DNA of 64,000 nt from the NCBI RefSeq assembly GCF_913774285.1, contig NZ_CAJYHX010000022.1, forward strand, positions 124,001 to 188,000, read 5' to 3'. The number at the start of each line of letters is the position of its first letter. Within the stretch, counting starts at the first letter, position 1. The notes under the pieces were generated by a model. It ran no database searches, was not told the origin of the DNA, and saw only the letters and a list, made by a program, of their open reading frames with translations. Source of the DNA: an uncultured Sphingomonas sp. GTDB lineage: Bacteria > Pseudomonadota > Alphaproteobacteria > Sphingomonadales > Sphingomonadaceae. The position numbers and the translations under genes are program-made. Positions 34,887-43,482 of this stretch are shown here, piece after piece.

Positions 34887-35336
34887 ATGTCCGAATCGTC
34901 CCTGCCCTTTGATCGCATCGGCGGCGAAGAGTCCGTCCGCGCCATCGTCGACCGCTTCTATGATCTGGTCGAGCAGGACCCCGCCTATGCGGCGCTCCAC
35001 GCGATGCACCAGCCGGACCTGATGGCGCTCCGCCAATCGCTCACCCGCTTCCTCGTCGCCTGGCTCGGCGGCCCGCGCGACTGGTTCGAGGCACGGCCGG
35101 GCATGTGCATCATGGGCTTCCACCGCCAGCTCGCCGTCACCGCGCAGACCGCAGCGCAATGGGCGCACGCGATGGACCGCGCGATCGCCGCCGATCCGGG
35201 GCTAGAACCCGAAACCGCCCGCCAGATGAGCGAGGCGCTTCACCGCATATGCCGCGCCATGGCCGTGCAGGCGCGCACCGCCGCCGAAGCCGCCGCACCT
35301 CCCGCTACCGCTACCGCCGCCATACCGGCGGGTTGA
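34887..35336 (+). CDS. Truncated hemoglobin, group II-like
   Basis: This 149-residue globin has IGGEESVRAIVDRFYDLVEQDP and LRQSLTRFLVAWLGGPRDWFEARPG, typical of truncated globins. The proximal haem ligand is probably His79 in MGFHRQLAV. The C-terminal tail after residue 125 is Ala/Thr-rich and probably disordered. Such proteins bind oxygen or nitric oxide. No nitric-oxide or respiration genes are adjacent; the next small zinc-ribbon-like gene follows 60 bases downstream. Confidence 0.85.
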   Translation: MSESSLPFDRIGGEESVRAIVDRFYDLVEQDPAYAALHAMHQPDLMALRQSLTRFLVAWLGGPRDWFEARPGMCIMGFHRQLAVTAQTAAQWAHAMDRAIAADPGLEPETARQMSEALHRICRAMAVQARTAAEAAAPPATATAAIPAG

Positions 35337-35396
35337 TCCGCTTCGGAGCAGGTCTCCACCGCCAGCAGCAACGGATGCGCTACAAGAGGTTCCGTG

Positions 35397-35624
35397 ATGA
35401 ACGCGCGGATCACCCCCGTCGATAGGCCGCTGGAAGTCGCCTGTGAACATTGCGGCCGCCTGGGGGTGACGTGCGAGGCGTGGGCGGAATGGAGCGTGGC
35501 CGAGCAGGCATGGGGGCTCAGCCACCTGTTCGATTTCGCCTTCTGCCACCACTGCCATCGCTCCACGCGGCCGATCGAACGACCGGCAAGCGACAATGGC
35601 GCGGCAGCGAAGGGAGCGGTTTGA
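35397..35624 (+). CDS. Small protein with two CxxC pairs
   Basis: This 75-residue hypothetical protein has two cysteine pairs, CEHCG and CHHCH, about 36 residues apart, and looks like a zinc ribbon or rubredoxin-like knuckle. Between them are hydrophobic/Trp-rich stretches (AWAEWSVAEQAWGLSHLFDFAF). An ATG at 35397 with AGAGG upstream is used; a GTG one codon earlier is possible. Role unknown. It follows the globin gene. Confidence 0.55.
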   Translation: MNARITPVDRPLEVACEHCGRLGVTCEAWAEWSVAEQAWGLSHLFDFAFCHHCHRSTRPIERPASDNGAAAKGAV

Positions 35625-35683
35625 AACGGGCGGCGCGGGTTAACCCCCTCTCGTGCTTCCCGCAGCGCGCAAGCGCGGGGGAC

Positions 35684-35715
35684 GGGTCTGCCGGGAGTTG
35701 AGCCCCGGCAGGCCC
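35684..35715. repeat. Inverted repeat in a gene-poor stretch
   Basis: GGGTCTGCCGGG pairs with CCCGGCAGGCCC (one G-T wobble) around AGTTGAGC. It lies 60 bases past the small CxxC gene and may terminate its transcript. The remaining bases to 35917 show nothing else. Confidence 0.5.
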
Positions 35716-35917
35716 GCAACTCGGCGGGCAAGGGCTTCGGCGGGCAAGAGCTTAGGCAACAGGGTAACCACTTCGCAAACACGAACGCTTTCGCCGCGAC
35801 GAACGCATCGAGCTGTATACGAAGCGGGCTGACTGGCAGCTCCCGCCCACTTGCAGCCACTCCCTTAAGTGATATGCTCGCGACGTCTGACTGAACCCGC
35901 GGGCATGGGTGGGCGAT

Positions 35918-36145
35918 ATGATATCGAAATGGTATGCTGCTGTCTGGCTCGACGCAGTTCTGGCCGTCCCGATGTGGACTGAATTTCGTGAGCCTAATCA
36001 GCTGATCTGGAACGCATTCCTCGCAACCTTTTTAGTGAGTGCAGTGGCCGCCGCTTTCTTTGGGCTGCGCCATCTGGAGCGGAACCAAGTGTCGGTAGGG
36101 GAGGCGCGTTTCAAAGCACCCCGGCAACATAGCGACGGCAGCTAG
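35918..36145 (+). CDS. Possible small membrane protein
   Basis: This 75-residue frame has two hydrophobic stretches (WYAAVWLDAVLAVPMW and FLATFLVSAVAAAFFGLRHL) and a basic tail. It lies in a stretch less G+C-rich than its neighbours. GGTGGG lies just before the ATG. I do not recognise it, and it may be spurious or foreign. Confidence 0.35.
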   Translation: MISKWYAAVWLDAVLAVPMWTEFREPNQLIWNAFLATFLVSAVAAAFFGLRHLERNQVSVGEARFKAPRQHSDGS

Positions 36146-36223
36146 CCACCAGTTTCGAACGCTACCGGCTCGCGGTGGCGGGCGTCGGGAGACAGGGCCG
36201 CAGCCCGGCGCTATGAGCACCGG

Positions 36224-36778
36224 ATGCCCCGGCTGCTCCTGTTCAACAAACCCTTCGGCGTCCTGTCGCAATTCACCGATCGCGGATCGCCGACGCTACG
36301 CTCGACCCTGTCGGACTTCATCGCCGTGAAGGGCGTCTATCCCGCCGGCAGGCTCGATCGGGACAGCGAGGGCCTGTTGCTGCTGTGCGATGACGGGCGG
36401 CTACAGGCGCGCATTGCCGATCCGCGCTTCAAGATGCCCAAGACCTATCTGGTGCAGGTCGAAGGCGATCCGCAGGAGGCAGAGCTGGCGCGCTTGCGGC
36501 AGGGCGTCCTGCTCAAGGACGGCATGACCCTGCCTGCCGAGGCAGCGCGGATCGACGCGCCTGACCTGTGGCTGCGCGATCCGCCGATCCGCCAGCGCAA
36601 GTCGATCCCGGACAGCTGGCTGAAAATCACCATCCGCGAAGGCCGCAACCGGCAGGTGCGCCGGATGACGGCGGCGGTCGGGTTGCCGACGCTGCGGCTG
36701 GTCCGCTGGTCGATCGGCGACTGGTCCGTCGCCGGGATTCCGCCAGGCCAGTTCGAGGTGCGCTCCAGCCCCACTTAG
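36224..36778 (+). CDS. rluE: 23S rRNA pseudouridine synthase, RluE type
   Basis: This 184-residue RsuA-family synthase lacks the N-terminal S4 domain, like RluE. Catalytic Asp45 is in AGRLDRDSEGLLLL; other marks are LLLFNKPFGVLSQF, FKMPKTYLVQVEG and IREGRNRQVRRMTAAVGLPTLRLVR. RluE makes pseudouridine 2457 in 23S rRNA. Close downstream is another 23S modification gene, rlmJ, separated by about 225 non-coding bases. Confidence 0.9.
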   Translation: MPRLLLFNKPFGVLSQFTDRGSPTLRSTLSDFIAVKGVYPAGRLDRDSEGLLLLCDDGRLQARIADPRFKMPKTYLVQVEGDPQEAELARLRQGVLLKDGMTLPAEAARIDAPDLWLRDPPIRQRKSIPDSWLKITIREGRNRQVRRMTAAVGLPTLRLVRWSIGDWSVAGIPPGQFEVRSSPT

Positions 36779-37002
36779 GGGGTGACCGCGGGAACGCCCG
36801 CGCTTGGCAACGCGCCTGCTGCCGGTTACCGCCGGGTGCGCAAGCGCATGCGGGGCGTCGACACCCGTCGCCCGGCAAGAACATTGCGCATTGCCCAAAA
36901 CCCGTCGCAGCCGCCACGGCATCGCCGGCGGCAGGATACACCCCCGTCAGCGCATCTGGGTATGACGCGTACAAAGGCCAGTCGGCAGGATTTCGGATCG
37001 CA

Positions 37003-37833
37003 ATGAACTATCGCCACTCCTTCCATGCCGGCAACAGCGCCGATGTCGTGAAGCACAGCCTGCTGATCGCCCTTGTCCGGGCGTTGCAGCAGAAAGAGGG
37101 TGCCCTGACCCTGATCGACACCCATGCCGGCTGCGGACTCTACGACCTTGGCGGCGAGCAGGCCCAGCGCACCGGCGAGGCCGCCCACGGCGTGCTGCGG
37201 GCCTTTGCCGACACCAACCCCTTGCTCGACGACTATCGCGCCGCCGTACGGGCGGTGAACCTGGGGGCAGAGCCGACCCTCTATCCCGGCTCGCCGCAGT
37301 TCCTGGCGCAGCTGCTGCGCCCACAGGACCTGCTGATCCTCAACGAAAAGCATCCCGAGGACGCCCACGTCCTGCGCGGTGCGATGCGCGGGTCGCCGGC
37401 CGCCGTTCACCAGCGCGATGCCTATGAGCTTTGGCTGGCGATGCTGCCGACCCGGACGCCGCGCGGCGTGGTGGTGGTCGATCCGCCGTACGAGCAGACC
37501 GACGAACGCGAACGCATCACCGCCACGCTCGCCGCGGCGCACCGCAAATGGGCGCATGGCGTGACGGTCATCTGGTATCCGCTGAAGGACCGCACGACGC
37601 ATCAGCAGTGGAAGAACAAGCTGCGCAATCTCGGCATCCCCAAATTCCTCTCGGTGGAGCATTGGCTGTATGATGCGGATGTGCCGGGCACCTATAACGG
37701 CGCGGGTCTCTTCATCGTCAATCCGCCCTATGCCTTCACCCAGGCGCTGCCGCCGCTGCTCGAGGCCCTCCGCGCCGCACTGGCGCCGGAAGGACATCGC
37801 GGCGAGATCACGGCGAAATGGTTGAACGGCTGA
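37003..37833 (+). CDS. rlmJ: 23S rRNA (adenine(2030)-N6)-methyltransferase
   Basis: This 276-residue SAM-dependent enzyme methylates A2030 of 23S rRNA before subunit assembly. The family start MNYRHSFHAGNSADVVKH, LIDTHAGCGLYDL (SAM-binding loop) and the catalytic DPPY (160-163) are all intact, and the C-terminal GAGLFIVNPPYAF motif is present. The ATG at 37003 gives the conserved beginning; the long upstream frame is antisense or random. Confidence 0.93.
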   Translation: MNYRHSFHAGNSADVVKHSLLIALVRALQQKEGALTLIDTHAGCGLYDLGGEQAQRTGEAAHGVLRAFADTNPLLDDYRAAVRAVNLGAEPTLYPGSPQFLAQLLRPQDLLILNEKHPEDAHVLRGAMRGSPAAVHQRDAYELWLAMLPTRTPRGVVVVDPPYEQTDERERITATLAAAHRKWAHGVTVIWYPLKDRTTHQQWKNKLRNLGIPKFLSVEHWLYDADVPGTYNGAGLFIVNPPYAFTQALPPLLEALRAALAPEGHRGEITAKWLNG

Positions 37834-37933
37834 AGCGGAGCCTGGCCCGCTTCCGGGGCACCCGGCCGCAATGGCTGACGCGGGGCGTAACGCCTCTCCC
37901 CCTGGCCCCGCGCTTCGTGTAGGCCCGCCGACG

Positions 37934-39493
37934 ATGTTTCGCCGTCCGCTGCTCGCTTCGCTCTTTCTCGGCATCGCCTCCGCCACCGGCTTCGCGCCGC
38001 TGGAATGGTGGCCGCTTGCGCTGCTCTGCTTCGCCGGGCTGTTCGCGCTGGTCCACGCCGCGCCCACGCTGCGCAGCGCGCTCTTGCGCGGCTGGCTGTT
38101 CGGGCTCGGCCATTTCACGCTGGGCGACAACTGGATCCAACACGCCTTCGACTTTCAGGACAAGATGCCGCCCGCGCTCGGCTATGCCGCCGTGGTGCTG
38201 CTGGCGCTGTACCTGGCGATCTACCCGGCGCTGGCGATGGGCGCAGCCTGGCTGTTCGCGCGGAAGGTGACGCCGCGCTCCGGCTGGGTCGAACCGGACC
38301 TCGGCTATGTCCTTGCAGGCGCCGCCGCGTGGATCGTCACCGAATGGCTGCGCGGGGTGGCGTTCACCGGCTATCCGTGGAACCCGCTCGCCGTCGTGTG
38401 GGTGCCGGTGCCGGGCGTGCGCAACCTCGCGACGCTGTTCGGCACCTATGCGCTGTCCGGCGTGACGATCGCGATCGCGGGCAGCCTCTACCTTGCCTTC
38501 CAGCGCCAGTATCGGCCGCTGCTCGTCGCCGCCGTGGCGCTGCTCGCGCTGGGGTTCGGCTGGTCGGATCGCTGCGACCGGATCCGCTGCATCAGCACCG
38601 CGAGCGGCAAGGAGGTGGTGATCGTCCAGCCCAATATCGGCCAGGACGCGGTCAGCCGCCCCGATTATGCCGAGTTCCTCCTCAACCGCATGCTCGCGCT
38701 CAGCGGCAAGCCCGGCGCGCTGCCCCGGCTGGTCGTCTGGCCCGAGGGTATGGTCGATTACTTTGTCGAGGACGGCTATCCGGTGCAATGGTACCGGCAG
38801 GACCCGCGCCTGATCCGCGCCCGCATCGGCGCGGTGCTGGGCCCCTGGGATCAGGCGCTGATCGGCGGCAACGCGCTCGAGTTCGACCGCACCAGCCAGC
38901 TGCAGGGCGCGGGCAATTCGGTGTGGGCGCTCGGGCCCGACGGCATGCTCGGCGGCCGCTACGACAAGGCGCATCTGGTGCCCTATGGCGAATATCTGCC
39001 GATGCGCCCGCTGCTTGCACCGCTCGGCCTTGCCCGGCTGGTGATGGGCGACGTCGACTTCCTGCCTGGCCCGGGCCCGCGCGCAATTGACGTGCCCGGC
39101 TTCGGCAATGCCGGCATCCAGATCTGCTACGAGATCATCTTCTCGGGCCAGGTGGTCGACCGCGCCCACCGCCCCGACTTCCTGTTCAACCCTTCCAACG
39201 ACGCCTGGTTCGGCAGCTGGGGCCCGCCGCAGCACCTCGCCCAGGCCCGGCTGCGCGCGATCGAGGAAGGGCTGCCGATCCTCCGCTCCACCCCCACCGG
39301 CATCTCCGCACTGATCGACGGGCATGGTCGCCTGCTCGGCACCATCCCGCCCGGCGAGGCCGGCGCGATCCGCCTGCCGCTGCCCCGTCCGCTGCCGGCG
39401 ACGCTCTTCTCGCGGCTCGGCAACTGGATGGTGCTGCTGGTCGCGGTGCTTACGGGGTTGTTCGCGATTGCCAATCGCCGCTTCGCCCGCTAG
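37934..39493 (+). CDS. lnt: Apolipoprotein N-acyltransferase
   Basis: This 519-residue inner-membrane enzyme transfers an acyl chain to the N-terminal cysteine of lipoproteins, the last step of lipoprotein maturation. There are about seven membrane helices, with a periplasmic nitrilase domain after the sixth. Its triad is present: Glu271 (VVWPEGM), Lys345 (YDKAHLVPYGEY) and Cys398 (GIQICYEIIF). The ATG at 37934 is preferred because the first membrane helix follows at once; an ATG at 37871 would add 21 Pro/Arg-rich residues. Likely essential. Confidence 0.93.
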   Translation: MFRRPLLASLFLGIASATGFAPLEWWPLALLCFAGLFALVHAAPTLRSALLRGWLFGLGHFTLGDNWIQHAFDFQDKMPPALGYAAVVLLALYLAIYPALAMGAAWLFARKVTPRSGWVEPDLGYVLAGAAAWIVTEWLRGVAFTGYPWNPLAVVWVPVPGVRNLATLFGTYALSGVTIAIAGSLYLAFQRQYRPLLVAAVALLALGFGWSDRCDRIRCISTASGKEVVIVQPNIGQDAVSRPDYAEFLLNRMLALSGKPGALPRLVVWPEGMVDYFVEDGYPVQWYRQDPRLIRARIGAVLGPWDQALIGGNALEFDRTSQLQGAGNSVWALGPDGMLGGRYDKAHLVPYGEYLPMRPLLAPLGLARLVMGDVDFLPGPGPRAIDVPGFGNAGIQICYEIIFSGQVVDRAHRPDFLFNPSNDAWFGSWGPPQHLAQARLRAIEEGLPILRSTPTGISALIDGHGRLLGTIPPGEAGAIRLPLPRPLPATLFSRLGNWMVLLVAVLTGLFAIANRRFAR

Positions 39494-39499
39494 GGGAAA

Positions 39500-39521
39500 C
39501 ATATAAGGAAAGCTTTATATG
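39500..39521. promoter_or_regulatory. Palindrome upstream of metK (possible SAH/methionine-regulon operator)
   Basis: CATATAA and TTATATG are perfect complements separated by eight bases (GGAAAGCT), 45 bases before the metK start. Its size and symmetry suit a dimeric repressor. The sequence resembles operators I associate with SahR-type regulation of methionine genes in alphaproteobacteria; the assignment is inference. Confidence 0.55.
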
Positions 39522-39566
39522 GGCATGGCAACGGCCCGGCGATCCTTCCCAACCTGAGGAATTTAC

Positions 39567-40778
39567 ATGCGTTCCAACTATCTCTTCACGTCCGAGTCCG
39601 TGTCCGAGGGCCATCCCGACAAGGTCGCCGACCAGATTTCCGACTCGATCGTCGACCTGTTCCTGTCGAAGGATCCCGAAGCGCGTATCGCCTGCGAGAC
39701 GCTGACCACCACCCAGCTCGTGGTTCTTGCCGGCGAAATCCGCTGCAAGGGCGTGTACGAGAACGGCGCCTGGGCCCCGGGCGCGCAGGAAGAGATCGAG
39801 AAGACCGTCCGCGAGACGGTGAAGCGCATCGGCTATGAGCAGTCGGGCTTCCACTGGCAGACCTTCCGCTTCGAGAACAACCTGCACGGCCAGTCGGCGC
39901 ATATCGCGCAGGGCGTGGACGCGAGCGGCAACAAGGACGAAGGCGCCGGCGACCAGGGCATCATGTTCGGTTTCGCCTGCGACGAGACCCCGGACCTGAT
40001 GCCGGCGACGCTCGACTACAGCCACAAGATCCTCGAGCGCATGGCCGCCGACCGCCATTCGGGCGCGGCCCCCTTCCTCGAGCCGGACGCGAAAAGCCAG
40101 GTGACCCTGCGCTTCGAGAACGGCAAGCCGGTCGCCGCGACCGCGATCGTCGTCTCGACCCAGCACGCGCCGGGCTATGACCAGGGCGAGAAGGAAGCGG
40201 AGCTCCACGCCTATGTGAAGAAGGTCGTTGCCGACCTGCTTCCGGCCGAGCTGCTCTCGGACGCGACCGAGTACCACATCAACCCGACCGGCTCGTTCGA
40301 AATCGGCGGCCCGGACGGTGACGCAGGTCTGACCGGCCGCAAGATCATCGTCGACACCTATGGCGGCGCTTCGCCCCATGGCGGCGGCGCGTTCAGCGGC
40401 AAGGACCCGACCAAGGTCGATCGTTCGGCGGCGTACATCACCCGCTATCTGGCGAAGAACATCGTCGCGGCCGGCCTCGCCCGTCGCTGCACGATCCAGC
40501 TCGCCTATGCGATCGGCGTGTCGAAGCCGCTGTCGCTCTATGTCGACACCCACGGCACCGGCACCGTCGGCGACGACAAGATCGAGCAGGCGATCCAGGG
40601 CATCGAGAAGCTGGGCGGCCTCACCCCGCGCGGCATCCGCACCCACCTGGGTCTCAACAAGCCGATCTACCAGCCGACCGCTGCGTACGGCCACTTCGGC
40701 CGCAAGCCCGAGGGCGATTTCTTCCCTTGGGAGCGCACCGACCTGGTCGAGGACCTGAAGGCCGCGCTCGCCGCCTGA
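39567..40778 (+). CDS. metK: S-adenosylmethionine synthase
   Basis: This 403-residue cytosolic enzyme makes SAM from methionine and ATP. Signatures are [20 protein letters not shown] (ATP/substrate), [30 protein letters not shown] and [19 protein letters not shown] (P-loop-like). Its length and C-terminus are normal. GAGGAA precedes the ATG by seven bases. The promoter region holds a palindromic operator, and the gene has its own terminator, so it is monocistronic. No SAM riboswitch fold could be recognised in the 70-base leader. Confidence 0.97.
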   Translation: MRSNYLFTSESVSEGHPDKVADQISDSIVDLFLSKDPEARIACETLTTTQLVVLAGEIRCKGVYENGAWAPGAQEEIEKTVRETVKRIGYEQSGFHWQTFRFENNLHGQSAHIAQGVDASGNKDEGAGDQGIMFGFACDETPDLMPATLDYSHKILERMAADRHSGAAPFLEPDAKSQVTLRFENGKPVAATAIVVSTQHAPGYDQGEKEAELHAYVKKVVADLLPAELLSDATEYHINPTGSFEIGGPDGDAGLTGRKIIVDTYGGASPHGGGAFSGKDPTKVDRSAAYITRYLAKNIVAAGLARRCTIQLAYAIGVSKPLSLYVDTHGTGTVGDDKIEQAIQGIEKLGGLTPRGIRTHLGLNKPIYQPTAAYGHFGRKPEGDFFPWERTDLVEDLKAALAA

Positions 40779-40806
40779 TCGGGCTTCCTGATCCGAACAC
40801 GAAAAC

Positions 40807-40839
40807 AGCCCCGCCGGCACCCGCCGCGCGGGGCTTTTT
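40807..40839 (+). terminator. Rho-independent terminator of metK
   Basis: AGCCCCGC (40807-40814) pairs with GCGGGGCT (40828-40835), followed by TTTTT to 40839. Confidence 0.88.
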
Positions 40840-40927
40840 CATGTCTCCCCACCCGCTTGTTTCGCCTGCGACCTATAAGGTCTTGTGGGGCCCGCCATGG
40901 TTAACGCGGGCAGCGGAGGGAGTAGGA

Positions 40928-41683
40928 ATGGTTCTCGACACGGAGGACTGGCAGGCCGCACCGGCACCGGGCCTGCATCTCGCATTTCGACCGGTACACG
41001 ACGTCATCACGGCCCGCGTCTTCGCCTATGAGGCGGTGCTGCGCGGACCAGACGGCGAGGAACGCGACGAGATCCTCGCCCAGCTTCCCGCCGATCGCCA
41101 TGCCGAGCTCGATCGCCGGGTCGCCGCCGGTGCGGTGACCAAGGCGATGGAGATGGGCTTGGGTGCCACCGCCGCGCGGCTGCTGATCCCGATTCACGCA
41201 CCCGCCGCCGCGCCGGCGGACGCCGCGCTCGCCGCGGCCACGCACGCCGGACACCGCACCGGCCTGCCCCCTGAACGCATGATCTTCGGCATCCATGGCT
41301 TTGCCGACGTGCCCGGCCAGCAGCTCGCCGATCTGGTCGACGGCCATGCCCGTGCCGGCGCGCTCACCGCGTTCCTCGGCCTTGGCCATGATCCGATCGG
41401 CTTCAGCCCCTGCGTACGCTACCGCCCGGCGATGGTGCGGCTCGATCCCGATCTGGTGAACGGCATCGACTCGAGCTGGTCGCGCCGGCTGATGCTCGAG
41501 GAACTGGCACCGCGCCTGCGCGAGCACGGCATCCGGGTGATCGCCGACGGCGTGGCGAACGAGGCCGTTCTGCGCCGCCTGCGCAGCTTCGGCATCTTCC
41601 ACCTCCAGGGCGATCTGGTCGCGCCGCCGACGCCCGGCATGCTGCCGCCGACGCGCATCGAGCGCCCCGCCGCGGCGGCCTGA
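40928..41683 (+). CDS. EAL-domain protein, degenerate (first of three)
   Basis: This 251-residue protein is made of one EAL-like fold and nothing else. The EAL motif has become EAVLRG. The metal-binding DDFGTG is replaced by LGLGHDPIG, and the late EGV glutamate is replaced by ADGVAN. Cyclic-di-GMP hydrolysis is therefore unlikely, though c-di-GMP or protein binding is possible. GGAGGGAGTAGGA precedes the ATG. It is followed by two more EAL-only genes on the same strand, each with its own spacing, suggesting duplication and divergence. Confidence 0.8.
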   Translation: MVLDTEDWQAAPAPGLHLAFRPVHDVITARVFAYEAVLRGPDGEERDEILAQLPADRHAELDRRVAAGAVTKAMEMGLGATAARLLIPIHAPAAAPADAALAAATHAGHRTGLPPERMIFGIHGFADVPGQQLADLVDGHARAGALTAFLGLGHDPIGFSPCVRYRPAMVRLDPDLVNGIDSSWSRRLMLEELAPRLREHGIRVIADGVANEAVLRRLRSFGIFHLQGDLVAPPTPGMLPPTRIERPAAAA

Positions 41684-41694
41684 TATGGTGTTAG

Positions 41695-41720
41695 CCCGAG
41701 CGTCACCATCAACGCTCGGG
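41695..41720. terminator. Hairpin between the first two EAL genes
   Basis: CCCGAGCGT and ACGCTCGGG form a perfect nine-bp stem around CACCATCA, 12 bases after the first EAL stop. TTA/TAA flanks may extend it. No T-run, so it may only separate the expression of the two genes. Confidence 0.55.
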
Positions 41721-41773
41721 TAATCACTTCCGCCTACCATTCGAGACAAGGGGATCCAGCTTGGAGATGCCCC

Positions 41774-42535
41774 GTGCTCGACCAAATCGCCCCCGCTCCT
41801 CTTCAGGATGCCATCCGCCGGGACTGGTTCGCGATGGCGTTCCAGCCCGTCGTCAACACCTCCACCCTCATCGTCACCGCCTATGAGGCGACGTTCCGCG
41901 GCCCCGAGGGCGAAGGCCCCGCCGACTTTGTGGAGACGCTGGCTGAGGACAAGCGCCCGACCTTCGATCTGCGCTGCCGCGTCGCCGCGATCGAGCAGGC
42001 GATGCAGCTCGGCATCACCGAGCGCCACACCCGCCTCGCGATCAAGGTGATGCCGCGCTACATCACCGATCCCGTCGCCGATGCCGATCGCATGCTGCGC
42101 ATCGTGCGGCGACTCGGTTTCCCCGCGCGCGAGCTCGTGTTCGAGTTCAGCGACCGTGACGACCTCGAAAGCGACAAGATGCTCAGCCTGATGAAAGCCT
42201 ATCGCAAGCAGGGTTTTCTCATCGCATTCGACGATTTCGGCGCCGGCGACATGGGGCTGGACCTGCTCTCCGCCTTCACGCCCGACACGCTGAAGCTAGC
42301 GCCCGAACTGGTGCATAGCCTGTGCAGCAGCTGGGCCAAGCGAATCGTCGTCGAACGCGTCGCCGAGATCGCCAAGAAGAGCAAAGTCCGCCTGATCGCG
42401 GAGGGCGTTGCGACTCGTGCGGAGCATGACCGGCTGCGCTCGCTCGACGTGATGCTGATGCAGGGCGACCTGATCGCACCCGCGCAGGTGGGGGCACTGC
42501 CGGCACCGGCCTTGCGGCTCAACGCGGCGGCATGA
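41774..42535 (+). CDS. EAL-domain protein (second of three)
   Basis: This 253-residue EAL-only protein is the best preserved of the three: YEATFRGPEG at the EAL position, FDDFGAGDMGLDLL at the metal site, LKLAPELV and the late LIAEGVATRAEHD glutamate. Still, the Asn metal ligand motif is altered (IKVMP), so activity is uncertain. A GTG start at 41774 fits GGAG seven bases upstream; an ATG at 41767 is out of frame. If active, it would cleave cyclic-di-GMP to pGpG. If not, it would act as a c-di-GMP-binding adaptor. Confidence 0.8.
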   Translation: MLDQIAPAPLQDAIRRDWFAMAFQPVVNTSTLIVTAYEATFRGPEGEGPADFVETLAEDKRPTFDLRCRVAAIEQAMQLGITERHTRLAIKVMPRYITDPVADADRMLRIVRRLGFPARELVFEFSDRDDLESDKMLSLMKAYRKQGFLIAFDDFGAGDMGLDLLSAFTPDTLKLAPELVHSLCSSWAKRIVVERVAEIAKKSKVRLIAEGVATRAEHDRLRSLDVMLMQGDLIAPAQVGALPAPALRLNAAA

Positions 42536-42692
42536 GGCGCGAATCGCGGAATCGTTTGCGGTCGTCGAATGCAACCATCGTAGTTTTCCCAACCGTTTGA
42601 ATCCGCTGCGGCGACGCACGGAATGGGAGGGTTGGGCCGAAATGGGTACTCAGGCTTCAGGTTCACAAGAATCGCGTAGAGGAGCACACCCC

Positions 42693-43433
42693 ATGGCTAC
42701 CACGATGGATCTTCGGATCGACCTGCAGCCGATCACGGCGCAAGGCAGCACCGAACCCTTCGCCTGGCATGCCGGCATCCAGGCGCGCCCCCAAGCCTTC
42801 CACACCGTCGATGCGATCCTGCTGCGCGAGGACCGCGCCGAACTGGAAGCCGCCCGCCTCGATCGCGCGCTCGCCGCCGCTGCCGCCGCCGGGCTGGCGG
42901 ATGCCGGCACGCTGCTGGTAGTGCCGGTCCAGGTCCGCGCCGGTTCGCCCGATCGGCTGCTCGGCCACCTGTTCCGCGCCGCGCTGCGCCACCGCTTCCC
43001 GCTCGACCAGATCGTCGTCGAGATCAGCGCCGACGAATCGACCGATCGCGATGCCGCCGCCCAGATGATCCATGCCTGCACCGATCGCGGCATGATGATC
43101 GGCCTGAGCGATTTCGCCGCCGGCCCGCTGGCGCTGGGCCTGCTCGCGCACTGCTCGCCGCGGCTGATCCGCCTCGCGCCGTCGCTGGTCCATCATCTTG
43201 AGGCCGCGCCTGCCCGCGCCCGCCTGGTCGAAGGCGTGCTGCGCCTCGCCCGCGGCATGGGCGTCACCGTGATCGCGCCCGTCCCCAGCGAGGAAGCCGA
43301 GCAGCGCGCCGCCGCCGCCGCCGGGCTCCGCCACTTCCAGGGCACGCCGAACGCCGCACCGCGCGTCCGCCGCTACACCCGCCCGGTCCGCCGCTGGGAT
43401 GCGCCGGTCGCGGTGACCCGCCTCGCCGCCTGA
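42693..43433 (+). CDS. EAL-domain protein, degenerate (third of three)
   Basis: This 246-residue protein is the most diverged. The EAL position reads WHAGIQAR, the metal loop has become LSDFAAGPLALGLLAH, and the late glutamate region reads IAPVPSEEAE. The overall fold (beta-strand spacing, IRLAPSLVHHLE, GLRHFQG) is still that of an EAL domain. It is probably a non-enzymatic binder. The ATG at 42693 follows GAGGAG. The next gene is trmB, 50 bases away. Confidence 0.75.
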   Translation: MATTMDLRIDLQPITAQGSTEPFAWHAGIQARPQAFHTVDAILLREDRAELEAARLDRALAAAAAAGLADAGTLLVVPVQVRAGSPDRLLGHLFRAALRHRFPLDQIVVEISADESTDRDAAAQMIHACTDRGMMIGLSDFAAGPLALGLLAHCSPRLIRLAPSLVHHLEAAPARARLVEGVLRLARGMGVTVIAPVPSEEAEQRAAAAAGLRHFQGTPNAAPRVRRYTRPVRRWDAPVAVTRLAA

Positions 43434-43482
43434 ACGCCCCGGATTTGCCAGCACGCGGCGGCGCGACTATGCGCTGCGCCCC

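Noticed and set aside
39497..39566. SAM riboswitch upstream of metK
   Set aside because: The 70-base leader holds a palindrome suited to a protein but no convincing SAM-II or SAM/SAH pseudoknot that I could pair by eye.
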